NCBI GenBank assembly: GCA_022969175.1
Contig: JALJPB010000038.1
Location: 1 to 42,265, forward strand
Direction of reading: 5' to 3'
DNA: 42,265 nt
Source: Colwellia sp.
Lineage (GTDB): Bacteria > Pseudomonadota > Gammaproteobacteria > Enterobacterales > Alteromonadaceae
This document shows, piece after piece, positions 18,854 to 27,346 of this stretch (position 1 is the first letter of the stretch; each line of letters opens with the position of its first letter). The notes under the pieces were generated by a model that worked only from the letters and a program-made list of their open reading frames with translations, made no database searches and had not been told where the DNA came from. The position numbers and the translations under genes are program-made.

Positions 18854-19717
18854 ATGAAATACATCAAACACATTATTTTCACTTTATTTATATGTTTCTC
18901 ATCAACGGGTTTCTCAGCGATAGTTGTCTCATCAACAGCAATATCTTCAACTAATAACTCACACGCTGATGATGAGACTTTAAAAATATTATTTATCGGG
19001 AATAGTTTTACCGGCAGAAGTTACCTACCTACTGTTCTACAAGAAATCGCGAAATCAAATGGCAAGAAAATAGTAATTAAAGCAGAAATACAAAATGGTA
19101 CCTCACTTTACCAACATTGGGAAAAGGGAATAGCTCAACAAAAAATATCAGCTGAAAAATGGCACTATGTCATTTTGCAAGACAACAGCGCCAGTGCTTT
19201 TGAACATCCAGAAAAAACGATTAAATATGGTGTGTTATTTTCGAAATTGGCGACACAACAAGGAGCAAAACCATTACTTTATAATACATGGGCTTACAAA
19301 GGGATCCCTACTTGGATTGAGAATAAACAATATGCAGATATCCGCGAAGAGTTTAAAATTTTTGTACCTAACATGTATCAAAAAACTAATGCGCTGTATC
19401 AAAATATAGCCGATAAAAGTGAAAGTAGCGTTGTTCCTGTTGCTCAGGTTTGGAAGGTAATGAACGAAATAAATTCATCGGTAGCTTTACATGCAGTAGA
19501 TCAATCACATCCATCACCAACAGGAACTTATTTAACCGCGGTAGTTTTTTATAAAGCAGTATTTAATGAAGTTCCTAAAGTACTACCAGCCAAGTTACAA
19601 ACACAACGTAACCAGCAGAAAATGACTGAATTGATCACGATTAATATTAATGAAACGCTATCTCAGCAAATACTAACAGCTGTAAATTCAGTAAGTTATA
19701 AAATATTAGGGTATTAG
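18854..19717 (+). CDS. exported SGNH/GDSL-type hydrolase
   Basis: I chose the ATG at 18854 (287 residues) because a signal peptide begins there (MKYIKHIIFTLFICFSSTGF); an upstream ATG at 18806 would bury it. All SGNH blocks are visible: FIGNSFT with Ser51, NGTSL with Gly82, LQDNS with Asn111, and DQSHPSPTG carrying the catalytic Asp and His. The layout matches DUF4886-type SGNH proteins. This family includes esterases and sugar deacetylases. It follows the esterase gene by 96 bases on the same strand and is probably part of the same exported set. Confidence 0.85.
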   Translation: MKYIKHIIFTLFICFSSTGFSAIVVSSTAISSTNNSHADDETLKILFIGNSFTGRSYLPTVLQEIAKSNGKKIVIKAEIQNGTSLYQHWEKGIAQQKISAEKWHYVILQDNSASAFEHPEKTIKYGVLFSKLATQQGAKPLLYNTWAYKGIPTWIENKQYADIREEFKIFVPNMYQKTNALYQNIADKSESSVVPVAQVWKVMNEINSSVALHAVDQSHPSPTGTYLTAVVFYKAVFNEVPKVLPAKLQTQRNQQKMTELITININETLSQQILTAVNSVSYKILGY

Positions 19718-19753
19718 CACCCCGTACTTATATGGCTGTTCTTGTACCTCTAC

Positions 19754-19803
19754 AAAGTTTCCATGGAGTTGTGTCACTAGTGGCACAACTCCATGGAAAC
19801 TTT
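19754..19803. repeat. 50-nt near-perfect palindrome
   Basis: The left arm AAAGTTTCCATGGAGTTGTG (19754-19773) is mirrored exactly by 19784-19803. The centre CACTAGTG is itself a palindrome, and one mismatched pair lies between arm and centre. It is not followed by a T run on the plus strand, which argues against a simple terminator. The bases after it (GGAGGTAGAGCGA...CAGGATGCC) recur in altered form near 2.2 kb, so it is probably part of a dispersed element. Confidence 0.75.
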
Positions 19804-20074
19804 ATGGATATAGGAGGTAGAGCGAAACAGGATGCCAAAGCAGAGTCGGTATCATTAATTCACAAAGGAATAAAATAACTAATTGTGACGGTATATGCTT
19901 AAATTAGACTTAATTATCGGATTAATTTTTATTGTAAACTATTACTCCAAATGGTTATTTATTTTAAACTTTCAAAATATTGCAGCAATTAAAAGCTCTA
20001 CTATACTCATTATTGAACATAGTCTATTTTATTTTAATCAGTATTTAAGGATGAATAGGTAAATTGGAGTTCCC
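19804..20074. other. intergenic remainder after the palindrome
   Basis: This stretch of 271 bp holds the repeat tail (about 19804-19853) and then AT-rich DNA leading to the next gene, whose GGAG ribosome binding site is at about 20066. No gene is seen in it. Confidence 0.35.
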
Positions 20075-20446
20075 ATGAATAATACGATAATTGTTGTTGT
20101 TTTTATTATTGTTTCTTTAACTTTCACAGTAATCCCCAAGTCATACGCTTATTCAGGGTTAGACAGTATTTGCCTTTTTATTGCTGAAAACGATAAAAAC
20201 AGGTTGAGAAAGTTATTAAAAACTAATCGTGTCAAAATCAGAAAGTTGTATCCCGATATGCGCTGTAACGATAAATCGTTATTGCAGTTTGCTATAGAAA
20301 AACAAGCCAAGGAAGTTGGTATGTTTATAGTGAAAAAAATTCCGGCTTCGTTATTGAAGAAAAAAGGAGACTTAAAATGGGCTGAAGATAATGGTTATGC
20401 CGACTCTGAGATTACAACTGCTTTGAGAGAACGTATCGGCGGCTAA
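20075..20446 (+). CDS. small exported protein, unknown function
   Basis: This 123-residue protein has a signal peptide cleaved near residue 25 (VIPKSYA-YSG). The mature part is basic and helical. SICLFIAENDKNRLRKLLK is followed by MRCNDKSLLQFAIEKQAKEV, with two cysteines that could form a disulphide. The pattern recalls both an ankyrin-like helix pair and the small Alteromonadales DUF3718 proteins (C-N-x-x-S-L-L-x-F-A). I cannot decide between them. GGAG lies a few bases before the ATG. It stands alone. Confidence 0.65.
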   Translation: MNNTIIVVVFIIVSLTFTVIPKSYAYSGLDSICLFIAENDKNRLRKLLKTNRVKIRKLYPDMRCNDKSLLQFAIEKQAKEVGMFIVKKIPASLLKKKGDLKWAEDNGYADSEITTALRERIGG

Positions 20447-20513
20447 ATAAAGTAAGCAACCTTCCAGGTTAAGTGTACGAGAAAGGTTTCACTTTTAATT
20501 CTTCTGGTGACAA

Positions 20514-21197
20514 TTATATTGGTTGTTCTTTCATATTATTAAAACCTTTTACTATTAACCATACAGACATGATGATTTCATTGAGGGCGATTGGAATATA
20601 GAAAATAACAGCTATAAAGGTTGGCGTTTCTACGTTGAATAAATTTAAAGTGGAGATGATAAAAGCCATGATAATCGCAATAATCCCCCAGATAGTGAGC
20701 CATTTTGGCATAATTTCAGATTTAAACATCGAGTAATAGAACATCAACGATCCGATACAGAAGAATAATAGCCCAATGATATAAGAGAATGATCGAGTTT
20801 CTTGAAAAAGATCTCCCATAAGCTTTAACATTTCTATTGATTCAGGTGCTGCGTTACTAGATAGCTGACTTAATATTAAAACTGGGATGGAATGGATTTC
20901 AGTCAATACAAACATCAACGCTTCTAAACTTCTAAAAATAATATAGCCTATCGCTAGATAGATGCTCTGCTGTTTAAGCAGCGGAAACATTACCATCACA
21001 ATACCTATGGTTGCTGCAGCCGATAAAAAGTGAATTATCAACCCCAACATCCAAGTTGTTTTATTAGCAAATGCTATCGCTAAATAGTTATCGTCATACA
21101 TTAAACTTTCTACTAAATTTGAACCATACAGACTGGTAACAAAAACGAATAGAAACAAAATACCGACAATGACCCCTGACTTTTTATTCGTGTACAT
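20514..21197 (-). CDS. DUF4386-family membrane protein
   Basis: I chose the ATG at 21197 (227 residues, MYTNKKSGVIVG) because GAGG lies seven bases upstream; a longer frame to 21242 has no such site. About six membrane segments are visible. The order and motifs (SGVIVGILFLFVFVTSLYG, then GYIIFRSLEALMFVLTE and FSYIIGLLFFCIGSLMFYY) match DUF4386, an uncharacterised family of integral membrane proteins. No catalytic residues stand out. It has no clear operon partner. Confidence 0.82.
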   Translation of the reverse strand: MYTNKKSGVIVGILFLFVFVTSLYGSNLVESLMYDDNYLAIAFANKTTWMLGLIIHFLSAAATIGIVMVMFPLLKQQSIYLAIGYIIFRSLEALMFVLTEIHSIPVLILSQLSSNAAPESIEMLKLMGDLFQETRSFSYIIGLLFFCIGSLMFYYSMFKSEIMPKWLTIWGIIAIIMAFIISTLNLFNVETPTFIAVIFYIPIALNEIIMSVWLIVKGFNNMKEQPI

Positions 21198-21405
21198 GTA
21201 ATATCCTCTTATCCTTAATTGACAATATAATTTGATTGCCATATTTCTATCTACTCCCCCGACAAATAAAATAGTTTAAGAGGGTAGAATTGCTATTAAC
21301 GTGTCTTACTTCTTGTTATTTTTCTGTTCTACTTTTTGAAGATTAAATTTTGTTAAACCTTCATCACTCATAATGGCAAGAGAAATCAATCAAACTTTAA
21401 CGTCA

Positions 21406-21918
21406 TTAAGATTGATTAATGGAACACGAGTTTTCAAACATTTTTGTATCACTACATAAAAGACTTGGTTCTAAGGCATAGTCATTAGCTAAATAGAAGA
21501 AAGCGGTTAAGTTATCAGGGGATAACCCGAGAAATTTATCAAAACATTTGCAACCATTTTTCATTGATGACGAAACACTGAAAGTTGCCATGTTTTCAGC
21601 TTGTTTAAAATTAGCCATACCAAAATCAGACCAAGATTTTAAATGCTTAATTTCAATTGCTATACTTTGGCGGAATAGTTCAATTATTTGTTCAAACTGA
21701 TTTTTTGCAATCATTATCTGTCTGAGATAATGATGAACATTTGAATGATGGGGATTTTGCCGACTATAGCTTGGGGAAAACGTTTCAAGGTTAGTGAATT
21801 TTTTGGCTTCAAAGAGCTCAATCCCATACGTTCGATTAGCTTCTTCCGCAGTGAAAAAGAATGGGTGCCACAAAGTAATAATTATTGAAAATTGCCTTCG
21901 AATATATGCTCTAAACAT
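21406..21918 (-). CDS. hypothetical protein with TPR-like helices
   Basis: This 170-residue protein has a good ribosome binding site (GGGAG six bases before the ATG), which supports it as a real gene. Residues 60-150 have the alternation of TPR helices (HHYLRQIMIAKNQFEQIIEL, then KSWSDFGMANFKQAEN, and LSPDNLTAFFYLANDYALEP). They fit the TPR pattern only loosely. The N-terminus (MFRAYIRRQFSIIITLWHPF) is mildly hydrophobic. It may be a shortened relic of a larger TPR protein. No partner gene is adjacent. Confidence 0.5.
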   Translation of the reverse strand: MFRAYIRRQFSIIITLWHPFFFTAEEANRTYGIELFEAKKFTNLETFSPSYSRQNPHHSNVHHYLRQIMIAKNQFEQIIELFRQSIAIEIKHLKSWSDFGMANFKQAENMATFSVSSSMKNGCKCFDKFLGLSPDNLTAFFYLANDYALEPSLLCSDTKMFENSCSINQS

Positions 21919-22234
21919 ACCTAACTCCCTTTAGTCGTCTCTTTTAGTGAGATTAATATCACTGCAGATAATGATAGATCATTGTCGATGGTAATAAATA
22001 GCCTTAAACATATGCCTTAACTAACGATAACATCAGTTCTTATTGTTGAAAATAAAAAAGGTTTTCCAATTGTATCAATTTATGAACAACTCAATATGTT
22101 TCCAAGAGGAAGAAAGTCTGCATCTCGGCTGTAGCTTCACATGAGTTTAGGTTGGCGCAAAAAACTATACTTTAATCCAAAACTTATTTTTATGAGCTAT
22201 TCTTATTTTATCATGTAATTCAATATGTAATTCG
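21919..22234. other. gap before the cysteine-rich gene
   Basis: About 316 bp of AT-rich DNA lie here between a minus-strand and a plus-strand gene. A plus-strand frame around 22045-22133 (VENKKGFPIVSIYEQLNMFP) ends at an in-frame TAG and could be a gene fragment, but no family was recognised. No clear promoter was identified. Confidence 0.3.
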
Positions 22235-22873
22235 ATGAAAATAAAAGATAGCCAATTTGTTAAAGAAGATAAATATAGAATTCGAACAGAGTTAACTGAA
22301 TTCTTATCACAACCATCCGATAAAAAAGAGCGACCTTGTCCAGGTTGTCGATTAAGTTTTCCAGACTGCCCAAGTATTCATTCAACTAACCATTGCTCAT
22401 ATAAATGTGAAGAAGCCCATAAACAAATGTCAAGTGACCCGATAAGGTATCCTATTGAGCCTAATATTGTATCAATGGTTTACTGCATGTATACACTAAG
22501 GCTACTCATGCCTTGCTGGAGCTGTGAAGGTCATGAAAACAGTGACAATGAGATAATAAAATTCCCCAAGGTTTGGTTTTATTCAACTTCGTCTTTTTAT
22601 GTAAAGTTAGTTTCTCAAGCTATCTCATCATTTAGAAGCAAACGTATAATTCATTACCCTTGGTTAGTGAAGATATTGCCTTATTCACAATCTATGTTTA
22701 CTTTGACTTACAGTTTAGAGCCTGCCATCGAATTAGACACAAATTATCAGCTGTCATTATTACAAAAGGACATTGTTACTATCGCTGATAATTTACGCTT
22801 TGAAATGTTTAAATTAGCCGAAAAATACATTGAAGAATCTAATAAATCTCCGTTTAGGGCTAAAACGCTATGA
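22235..22873 (+). CDS. cysteine-rich protein, putative metal binder, partner of the oxygenase
   Basis: This 212-residue protein has no signal peptide. Eight cysteines are concentrated in the first 100 residues: Cys35 and Cys38 (CPGC), Cys45, Cys54, Cys58 (HCSYKC), Cys84, Cys94 and Cys97 (CWSC), with His53 and His100 nearby. The CxxC pairs suggest one or two zinc or iron-sulphur sites. The C-terminal half (KVWFYSTSSFYVKLVSQAIS, then MFTLTYSLEPAIEL) shows no family I recognise. Its stop overlaps the start of the next gene as ATGA, so the two are translationally coupled. The start has no strong ribosome binding site. Confidence 0.75.
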   Translation: MKIKDSQFVKEDKYRIRTELTEFLSQPSDKKERPCPGCRLSFPDCPSIHSTNHCSYKCEEAHKQMSSDPIRYPIEPNIVSMVYCMYTLRLLMPCWSCEGHENSDNEIIKFPKVWFYSTSSFYVKLVSQAISSFRSKRIIHYPWLVKILPYSQSMFTLTYSLEPAIELDTNYQLSLLQKDIVTIADNLRFEMFKLAEKYIEESNKSPFRAKTL

Positions 22874-23631
22874 ATCTCGTTCATACAGATGGTTATGAAA
22901 ACATCTACAGCGATGATATTGATAAAATCATAGCTTCATTTGCGCCTTCCTTTCATTATCAACGTTTAATCGCTATCGATAATTACCCTTCAAATATTGT
23001 TAAATACTTTCAAAGTTCAATAAAAGGAAGTTTATTTGAGCACTGTAAAAAAGCCAAGATACCTTATAGCTTTGGCTTTGAAAGGTTTGGGCTAATTATT
23101 AATTTTGATAAAAAAACCGAATTGAAACTGCATAATGAAGAGATGCAATTGATACCGGAAATTAAAACACTTGTTGAACAGTTTGGCGTAGTAATCCTTA
23201 AGAATGCATACCTAACAGCCTCTATCGCCAACATGTTCCATCGGAATAATTTTGCCCACTTAAACTTCCATGTAGATAGAAATGACATTCATGACAATCG
23301 TTATTCGTTATATACCAGAAGCCCTTTTGATGAAGAACAACAGTATCCTAGAAAGGCTTCGACGCTTTTCATTGACAATGCAGTAGGGTTTCTTCAAGCA
23401 AGATTAGAAGGTCTAGTAAAAGAGGGAATAATTGGCCGCCAGTTAAAATATGAAATATTTCGAGATACTGAAATTAATCAACTGTTTGGCTCTGTAGTAT
23501 TAGAGCAACCATGGGGTGAGCCTTTTGGTATTGGTGAGATAGCAGTAATAAATAATAATACCGTTTTACATTCAAGTTATAAGCATGGTTTAGATAAAGG
23601 CTATCGTATTGGTGCTAGATATCTTTTTTAA
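22870..23631 (+). CDS. putative Fe(II)/2-oxoglutarate-dependent oxygenase
   Basis: This 253-residue soluble protein has a candidate iron facial triad. His134 and Asp136 lie in LNFHVDRND, and His234 (or His239) lies in TVLHSSYKHG near the C-terminus. Arg246 or Arg250 (YRIGARYLF) follows as the likely 2-oxoglutarate ligand. The order and spacing fit the TauD-like double-stranded beta-helix fold. Conserved-looking segments between them (RYSLYTRSPFDEEQQYPRKA) may bind substrate. The substrate is unknown, and the ATGA overlap with the cysteine-rich protein makes that protein a likely substrate or partner. The family assignment rests on motifs only. Confidence 0.65.
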   Translation: MNLVHTDGYENIYSDDIDKIIASFAPSFHYQRLIAIDNYPSNIVKYFQSSIKGSLFEHCKKAKIPYSFGFERFGLIINFDKKTELKLHNEEMQLIPEIKTLVEQFGVVILKNAYLTASIANMFHRNNFAHLNFHVDRNDIHDNRYSLYTRSPFDEEQQYPRKASTLFIDNAVGFLQARLEGLVKEGIIGRQLKYEIFRDTEINQLFGSVVLEQPWGEPFGIGEIAVINNNTVLHSSYKHGLDKGYRIGARYLF

Positions 23632-23728
23632 CGGAAACGACCGATAGTCGATCACTCAATTTCACTGAGATAAATCACTTTAATCTAGCTATTACATAAT
23701 TTTAAAACTTTATCTAAACGATCTATTA

Positions 23729-23752
23729 AGTAACAGTAACAGTAGCAGTAGC
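23729..23752. repeat. short hexamer repeat (AGTARC)4
   Basis: Four tandem hexamers, AGTAAC twice and AGTAGC twice, lie in the 289 bp gap before the glutaminase gene. It is a small microsatellite that could vary in copy number. The rest of the gap shows no gene. Confidence 0.5.
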
Positions 23753-23920
23753 GCTAGTGCCTGCCCTATAGATAGCCTCGTCCTCCACCAATGATTTTCA
23801 TTTAAAGAGCGATTAAAAACGACCGATGATAAATTACTAGTTATCTATCATAAACTGTGCATAATAACGGCTCTTTGAACTTTCGCCCTTAGCCGTATAA
23901 CCTATTAATAAGCCACTGAT

Positions 23921-24853
23921 ATGATAAAAGACATTTCGAATTTACCCGCTAAACTTGAAGCGTTATTGACGGCTCAGAAAAATAAAAACTCTGAGGGAAA
24001 AGTCGCTGACTACATTCCCGCACTTGCCAAGGTTGACCCTAATCATATGGGGATTTCTGTAGCCACTATTAATGGAAATGTTATCGGTGCAGGTGACAGT
24101 CAAGTTCCCTTTTCTATTCAAAGTATTTCTAAAGTGTTTGGATTAGTGATGGCAATGAATCGCATTGGCGATGATTTATGGCAACGAGTTAACATGGAAC
24201 CTTCAGGCCAACCATTTAACTCAATTATTCAGCTTGAATGGGAAAAAGGCATACCACGTAACCCCGTTATTAATGCCGGAGCATTGCTCGTAGCTGATGT
24301 ATTAACAAGTAATTATTCAGCCAGCAAATTAGCATTTTTGAGTTTTATGCGCACTCTTGCCTCAGACGACAATATTTTCATTGACAAAAAAGTCTATCAG
24401 TCGGAGTTAACACACGGCAGTCGCAATGCTGCTTTAGCTTATTTAATGAAGAGTTTTGACAATATTCAGTCTGACATTCCAGAAGTCTTAAGTCACTACT
24501 TTACCCAATGTTCAATAGCAATGAGTTGCCAACAATTAGCAAAAAGTTTACTTTTTTTAGCAAATAAAGGTTTAGATCCCATTAGCCAAAAATCAATATG
24601 CTCGGCGCGAGATGCACATAGAGTGAATGCAATATTATCGACTAGTGGCATGTATGACCAATCCGGAGAGTTCGCATTTTCTGTCGGCTTACCGGCAAAA
24701 AGTGGAGTTGGTGGCGGCGTAGTTGCTATTGTACCTGGTTATGGCGTTATATGTACTTGGAGTCCGCCATTGAATACTTTTGGAAATTCTGTCATTGGCA
24801 CTAATTTAGTTTCGGGCTTGGCCGAAGAACTTGGTTTATCTATCTACCATTAA
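23921..24853 (+). CDS. glsA: glutaminase
   Basis: This 310-residue cytoplasmic enzyme hydrolyses glutamine to glutamate and ammonia. It matches the serine-dependent beta-lactamase-like glutaminase family along its full length. The S-x-x-K pair is Ser68/Lys71 in FSIQSISKVF. NPVINAGALLVADVL, GSRNAALAYLMKSF, the C-terminal region ILSTSGMYDQSGEFAFSVGL and AKSGVGGGVVAIVPG are all present. The length is as usual (about 305-310). The start is preceded by only a weak ribosome binding site. No operon partner is seen; the minus-strand two-component genes converge on it. Confidence 0.96.
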   Translation: MIKDISNLPAKLEALLTAQKNKNSEGKVADYIPALAKVDPNHMGISVATINGNVIGAGDSQVPFSIQSISKVFGLVMAMNRIGDDLWQRVNMEPSGQPFNSIIQLEWEKGIPRNPVINAGALLVADVLTSNYSASKLAFLSFMRTLASDDNIFIDKKVYQSELTHGSRNAALAYLMKSFDNIQSDIPEVLSHYFTQCSIAMSCQQLAKSLLFLANKGLDPISQKSICSARDAHRVNAILSTSGMYDQSGEFAFSVGLPAKSGVGGGVVAIVPGYGVICTWSPPLNTFGNSVIGTNLVSGLAEELGLSIYH

Positions 24854-24887
24854 GTCCACTTTCACCTTTTTATACATTGAATATGAT

Positions 24888-25607
24888 TTAACTTCCTTTA
24901 ATAAGTTTAATCATATGTTTGTAACTTTTTCCAACAGGTATTTGTTGCTGATTATTCATTTCAATAATTTTATTTTCAATCGAAATTATTTGACTCTTTT
25001 GCACTATGTACGATTTATGAATTCTCAAAAATTCCTCGTTATCAGACACTAACTCTTTCTCAAAAGAAATTAATGTCCGTGGTGTCAGGTATACTTTGTC
25101 ATTTACCCATACTTTTACATAATTACCATAAGCTTCTAAAAAGCTGATTTGATCAATAGCTAATTGGATTAGCTTTTTATCTACCTTGATGAATAAAGTT
25201 TTACTTTTTGTTTCTTCAACCGCATTTGTCACATCTTCTTTCTTAAATTGAAACTGTTGGTGCGCTTTATTGACTGCTTTCAAAAACCGTTCAAATCGAT
25301 AAGGCTTTAATAAATAATCACATACATCTAAATCAAAACTTTCAAGGGCATATTGCCGGTACGCTGAGGTAATAATGACTTGGGGTTTATTGTTGAGTAC
25401 TTTTAAAAAATCAATACCTGAAAGCTTAGGCATATTGATATCAAGAAAGAGTAAATCAACTTGTTGCTGATTTAAATACCCCAGCGCTTCTATTGCGTTA
25501 TAAGCTTGATGGATAACTTCTACAAATGGCAGCTCAGTTAAATAATCCAGAATAATTTCATGAGCTAAAGGTTCATCATCGATGATCATTGCTGTTAACT
25601 TAATCAT
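24888..25607 (-). CDS. LytTR-family response regulator
   Basis: This 239-residue protein has an N-terminal receiver domain: acidic pair Asp10/Asp11, phosphorylated Asp56 in LFLDINMP, ITSAYRQYA, and LLKPY with the conserved lysine. The C-terminal LytTR DNA-binding domain spans about 135-237 (DQISFLEAYGNYVKVWV, FLRIHKSYIVQKSQI, IPVGKSYKHMIK). It is the AlgR/LytR type. Its start overlaps the kinase stop by eight bases, so the pair is translationally coupled. The likely binding array lies upstream of the kinase gene at 27208-27302. Confidence 0.95.
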   Translation of the reverse strand: MIKLTAMIIDDEPLAHEIILDYLTELPFVEVIHQAYNAIEALGYLNQQQVDLLFLDINMPKLSGIDFLKVLNNKPQVIITSAYRQYALESFDLDVCDYLLKPYRFERFLKAVNKAHQQFQFKKEDVTNAVEETKSKTLFIKVDKKLIQLAIDQISFLEAYGNYVKVWVNDKVYLTPRTLISFEKELVSDNEEFLRIHKSYIVQKSQIISIENKIIEMNNQQQIPVGKSYKHMIKLIKGS

Positions 25608-27165
25608 TAGCTGTTTCCAAGCTATTTATGAATGTAGCGCCATTAAGATTAATACAAAGCTGGGCGGTAAATTTGTTGCTCTGATGAGTTAACGAAAGTT
25701 GATAATTGTCAGGATAAATTAATGTTAATCTGCGTTTTAAATTGGCTAATCCAATACCTTCTTCAATTGTTTTACTGCTCTGTTTTCCAAGCATGCTTTC
25801 TTGCCCTAGAGTGGTTTCTTGTTCAATTGAGTTCTGACATATAAAAGTGAGCTGCTGGTCTTTAACGGTAATTTCAATATGCAAATAACAATCTTGTGTT
25901 GCCAATTCAATGCCATGTTTAAAGGCATTTTCTACCAGTATAATTAATAATAATGGCGATATTACACTTTGCTTATCATCAAGTGTAACCTCTGTTTTAA
26001 GTGAAAGTTTATTACGCAGTCTAATGCTTTGAAGGTTGATATAGTCATTAATGTAGCTAATATCTTCCTCAATCAATACACTTCGCTCTTGACCACGGTA
26101 AACAACATACTGCATTAATTCAGCTAGTTGAAGAACAACCTCAGGCGCTTGCTCTGATTTTTTTCGGCATAAGGCATACAGATTGTTTAAGGTATTAAAA
26201 AAGAAATGCGGGTCAATTTGTTGTTTTAACAATCGTAATTCAGTTTGAATATTTTCTTTTTCTAACAAATTAAATTGACTGCTCTTTTTATGCCATTGCA
26301 TCACTAAAATAACAGGCAGGCTAAGTAACATCACCGCCAAAAACACTCTGCCATTATGCCAATCGAAGGCATCAGCTTTAACGGCAGGGATAATAGGTTC
26401 GCCCATGCTATTGATAGGGAATAACAAATACAGCTCAATTAATATCGGATATAACAAAACCACAATACTTATCACCGCACAAAGGTAAATTAACATGCCT
26501 CTTTTTGCTAATACCGACTTAACTAATACGTGATAATTAAACCAATAAAAAATATAACCGCAGAAAAACAAACAAAATAACTGGAAAGCTAAACTGATGG
26601 TAGTCAAAGGGTGTTCGGCAATTTCACTAAAATTAATGGTTGATGGAATGGAATTACTTTTGGCCCACAAAGATAAATCAGAACTGATAAGCAAAGCAGC
26701 ATAAATTGAAATAAATGCCAAAAAGAATAAGATCAGTTGATTTAAACCGACATTTTTAGGCACGAACTTTATCAATCGCTTACCACTTAACATCTGATTA
26801 ATCACTAAAATCAACTCTACGCCAATGCCCAACAATAAAATAATGCCAGGTGATTTTAAGGAAAAGTTTTCAGGGAGGTTAAAACTGTTTAGCGATAAAA
26901 ACACCAACAAAGGATAAACAAAAAAACAACTGAAGCGAAACAGTTGGTAGTGCTTAATACTAAACCGAGCTGTAATTTTATTTTGAAAGGCTTTAAAAAT
27001 AATTAGCGGTGCAAGATAACTACTGTTACTAATAATATGGCTGATGTATTGAGGCCAATAATGATGTTCAAGCTGATATAAGCTAAATATAAGCACCAAA
27101 GTAAAATATAACCATTCGTCATGCTGGTTAAAGTATTTGGCAAGTGATGTTTTAAAGTATTCCAT
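25600..27165 (-). CDS. LytS-type sensor histidine kinase
   Basis: This 521-residue protein has an N-terminal half of about eight membrane segments. A His_kinase (PF06580) module follows, with the phospho-accepting histidine in LLKQQIDPHFFFNTLNNLYA and an ATPase domain with N-box LLLIILVENAFKHGIE and glycine-rich GIGLANLKRRLTLIY. It phosphorylates the LytTR regulator encoded immediately downstream with an eight-base overlap. The signal is unknown; the membrane part is unlike the 5TM-5TMR LytS sensor and appears specific to marine gammaproteobacteria, which is inference. Confidence 0.93.
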   Translation of the reverse strand: MEYFKTSLAKYFNQHDEWLYFTLVLIFSLYQLEHHYWPQYISHIISNSSYLAPLIIFKAFQNKITARFSIKHYQLFRFSCFFVYPLLVFLSLNSFNLPENFSLKSPGIILLLGIGVELILVINQMLSGKRLIKFVPKNVGLNQLILFFLAFISIYAALLISSDLSLWAKSNSIPSTINFSEIAEHPLTTISLAFQLFCLFFCGYIFYWFNYHVLVKSVLAKRGMLIYLCAVISIVVLLYPILIELYLLFPINSMGEPIIPAVKADAFDWHNGRVFLAVMLLSLPVILVMQWHKKSSQFNLLEKENIQTELRLLKQQIDPHFFFNTLNNLYALCRKKSEQAPEVVLQLAELMQYVVYRGQERSVLIEEDISYINDYINLQSIRLRNKLSLKTEVTLDDKQSVISPLLLIILVENAFKHGIELATQDCYLHIEITVKDQQLTFICQNSIEQETTLGQESMLGKQSSKTIEEGIGLANLKRRLTLIYPDNYQLSLTHQSNKFTAQLCINLNGATFINSLETAND

Positions 27166-27207
27166 AGCTACAGCTTGCCAAGAAATACAGCATTTGTCAT
27201 GAGTTCT

Positions 27208-27302
27208 ATGACCAAAGTTACATTTTTGATGATGAAGGTATAGTTTGCGCTTTGGTCATGACAAAGTTTCCCTTGGTCATTCTTCAATAACATTGGTACC
27301 AA
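27208..27302. promoter_or_regulatory. phased repeat array, likely LytTR regulator sites
   Basis: CTTTGGTCAT (27250-27259) and CCTTGGTCAT (27271-27280) are direct repeats 21 bases apart, the spacing used by LytTR-domain regulators. TTGG recurs 20 bases further on in the palindrome TTGGTACCAA (27293-27302). An inverted copy, ATGACCAAAG, lies at 27208-27217. The array sits between the kinase operon and the WD40 lipoprotein gene and could control both. Confidence 0.6.
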
Positions 27303-27346
27303 AGACCCCCTACTATTCAGATATATTCATGTTTTAAGGAATCATT

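Noticed and set aside
23729..23752. Short hexamer repeat as a CRISPR or phase-variable tract
   Set aside because: Only four imperfect units without spacers, and not in a coding region or recognised promoter.
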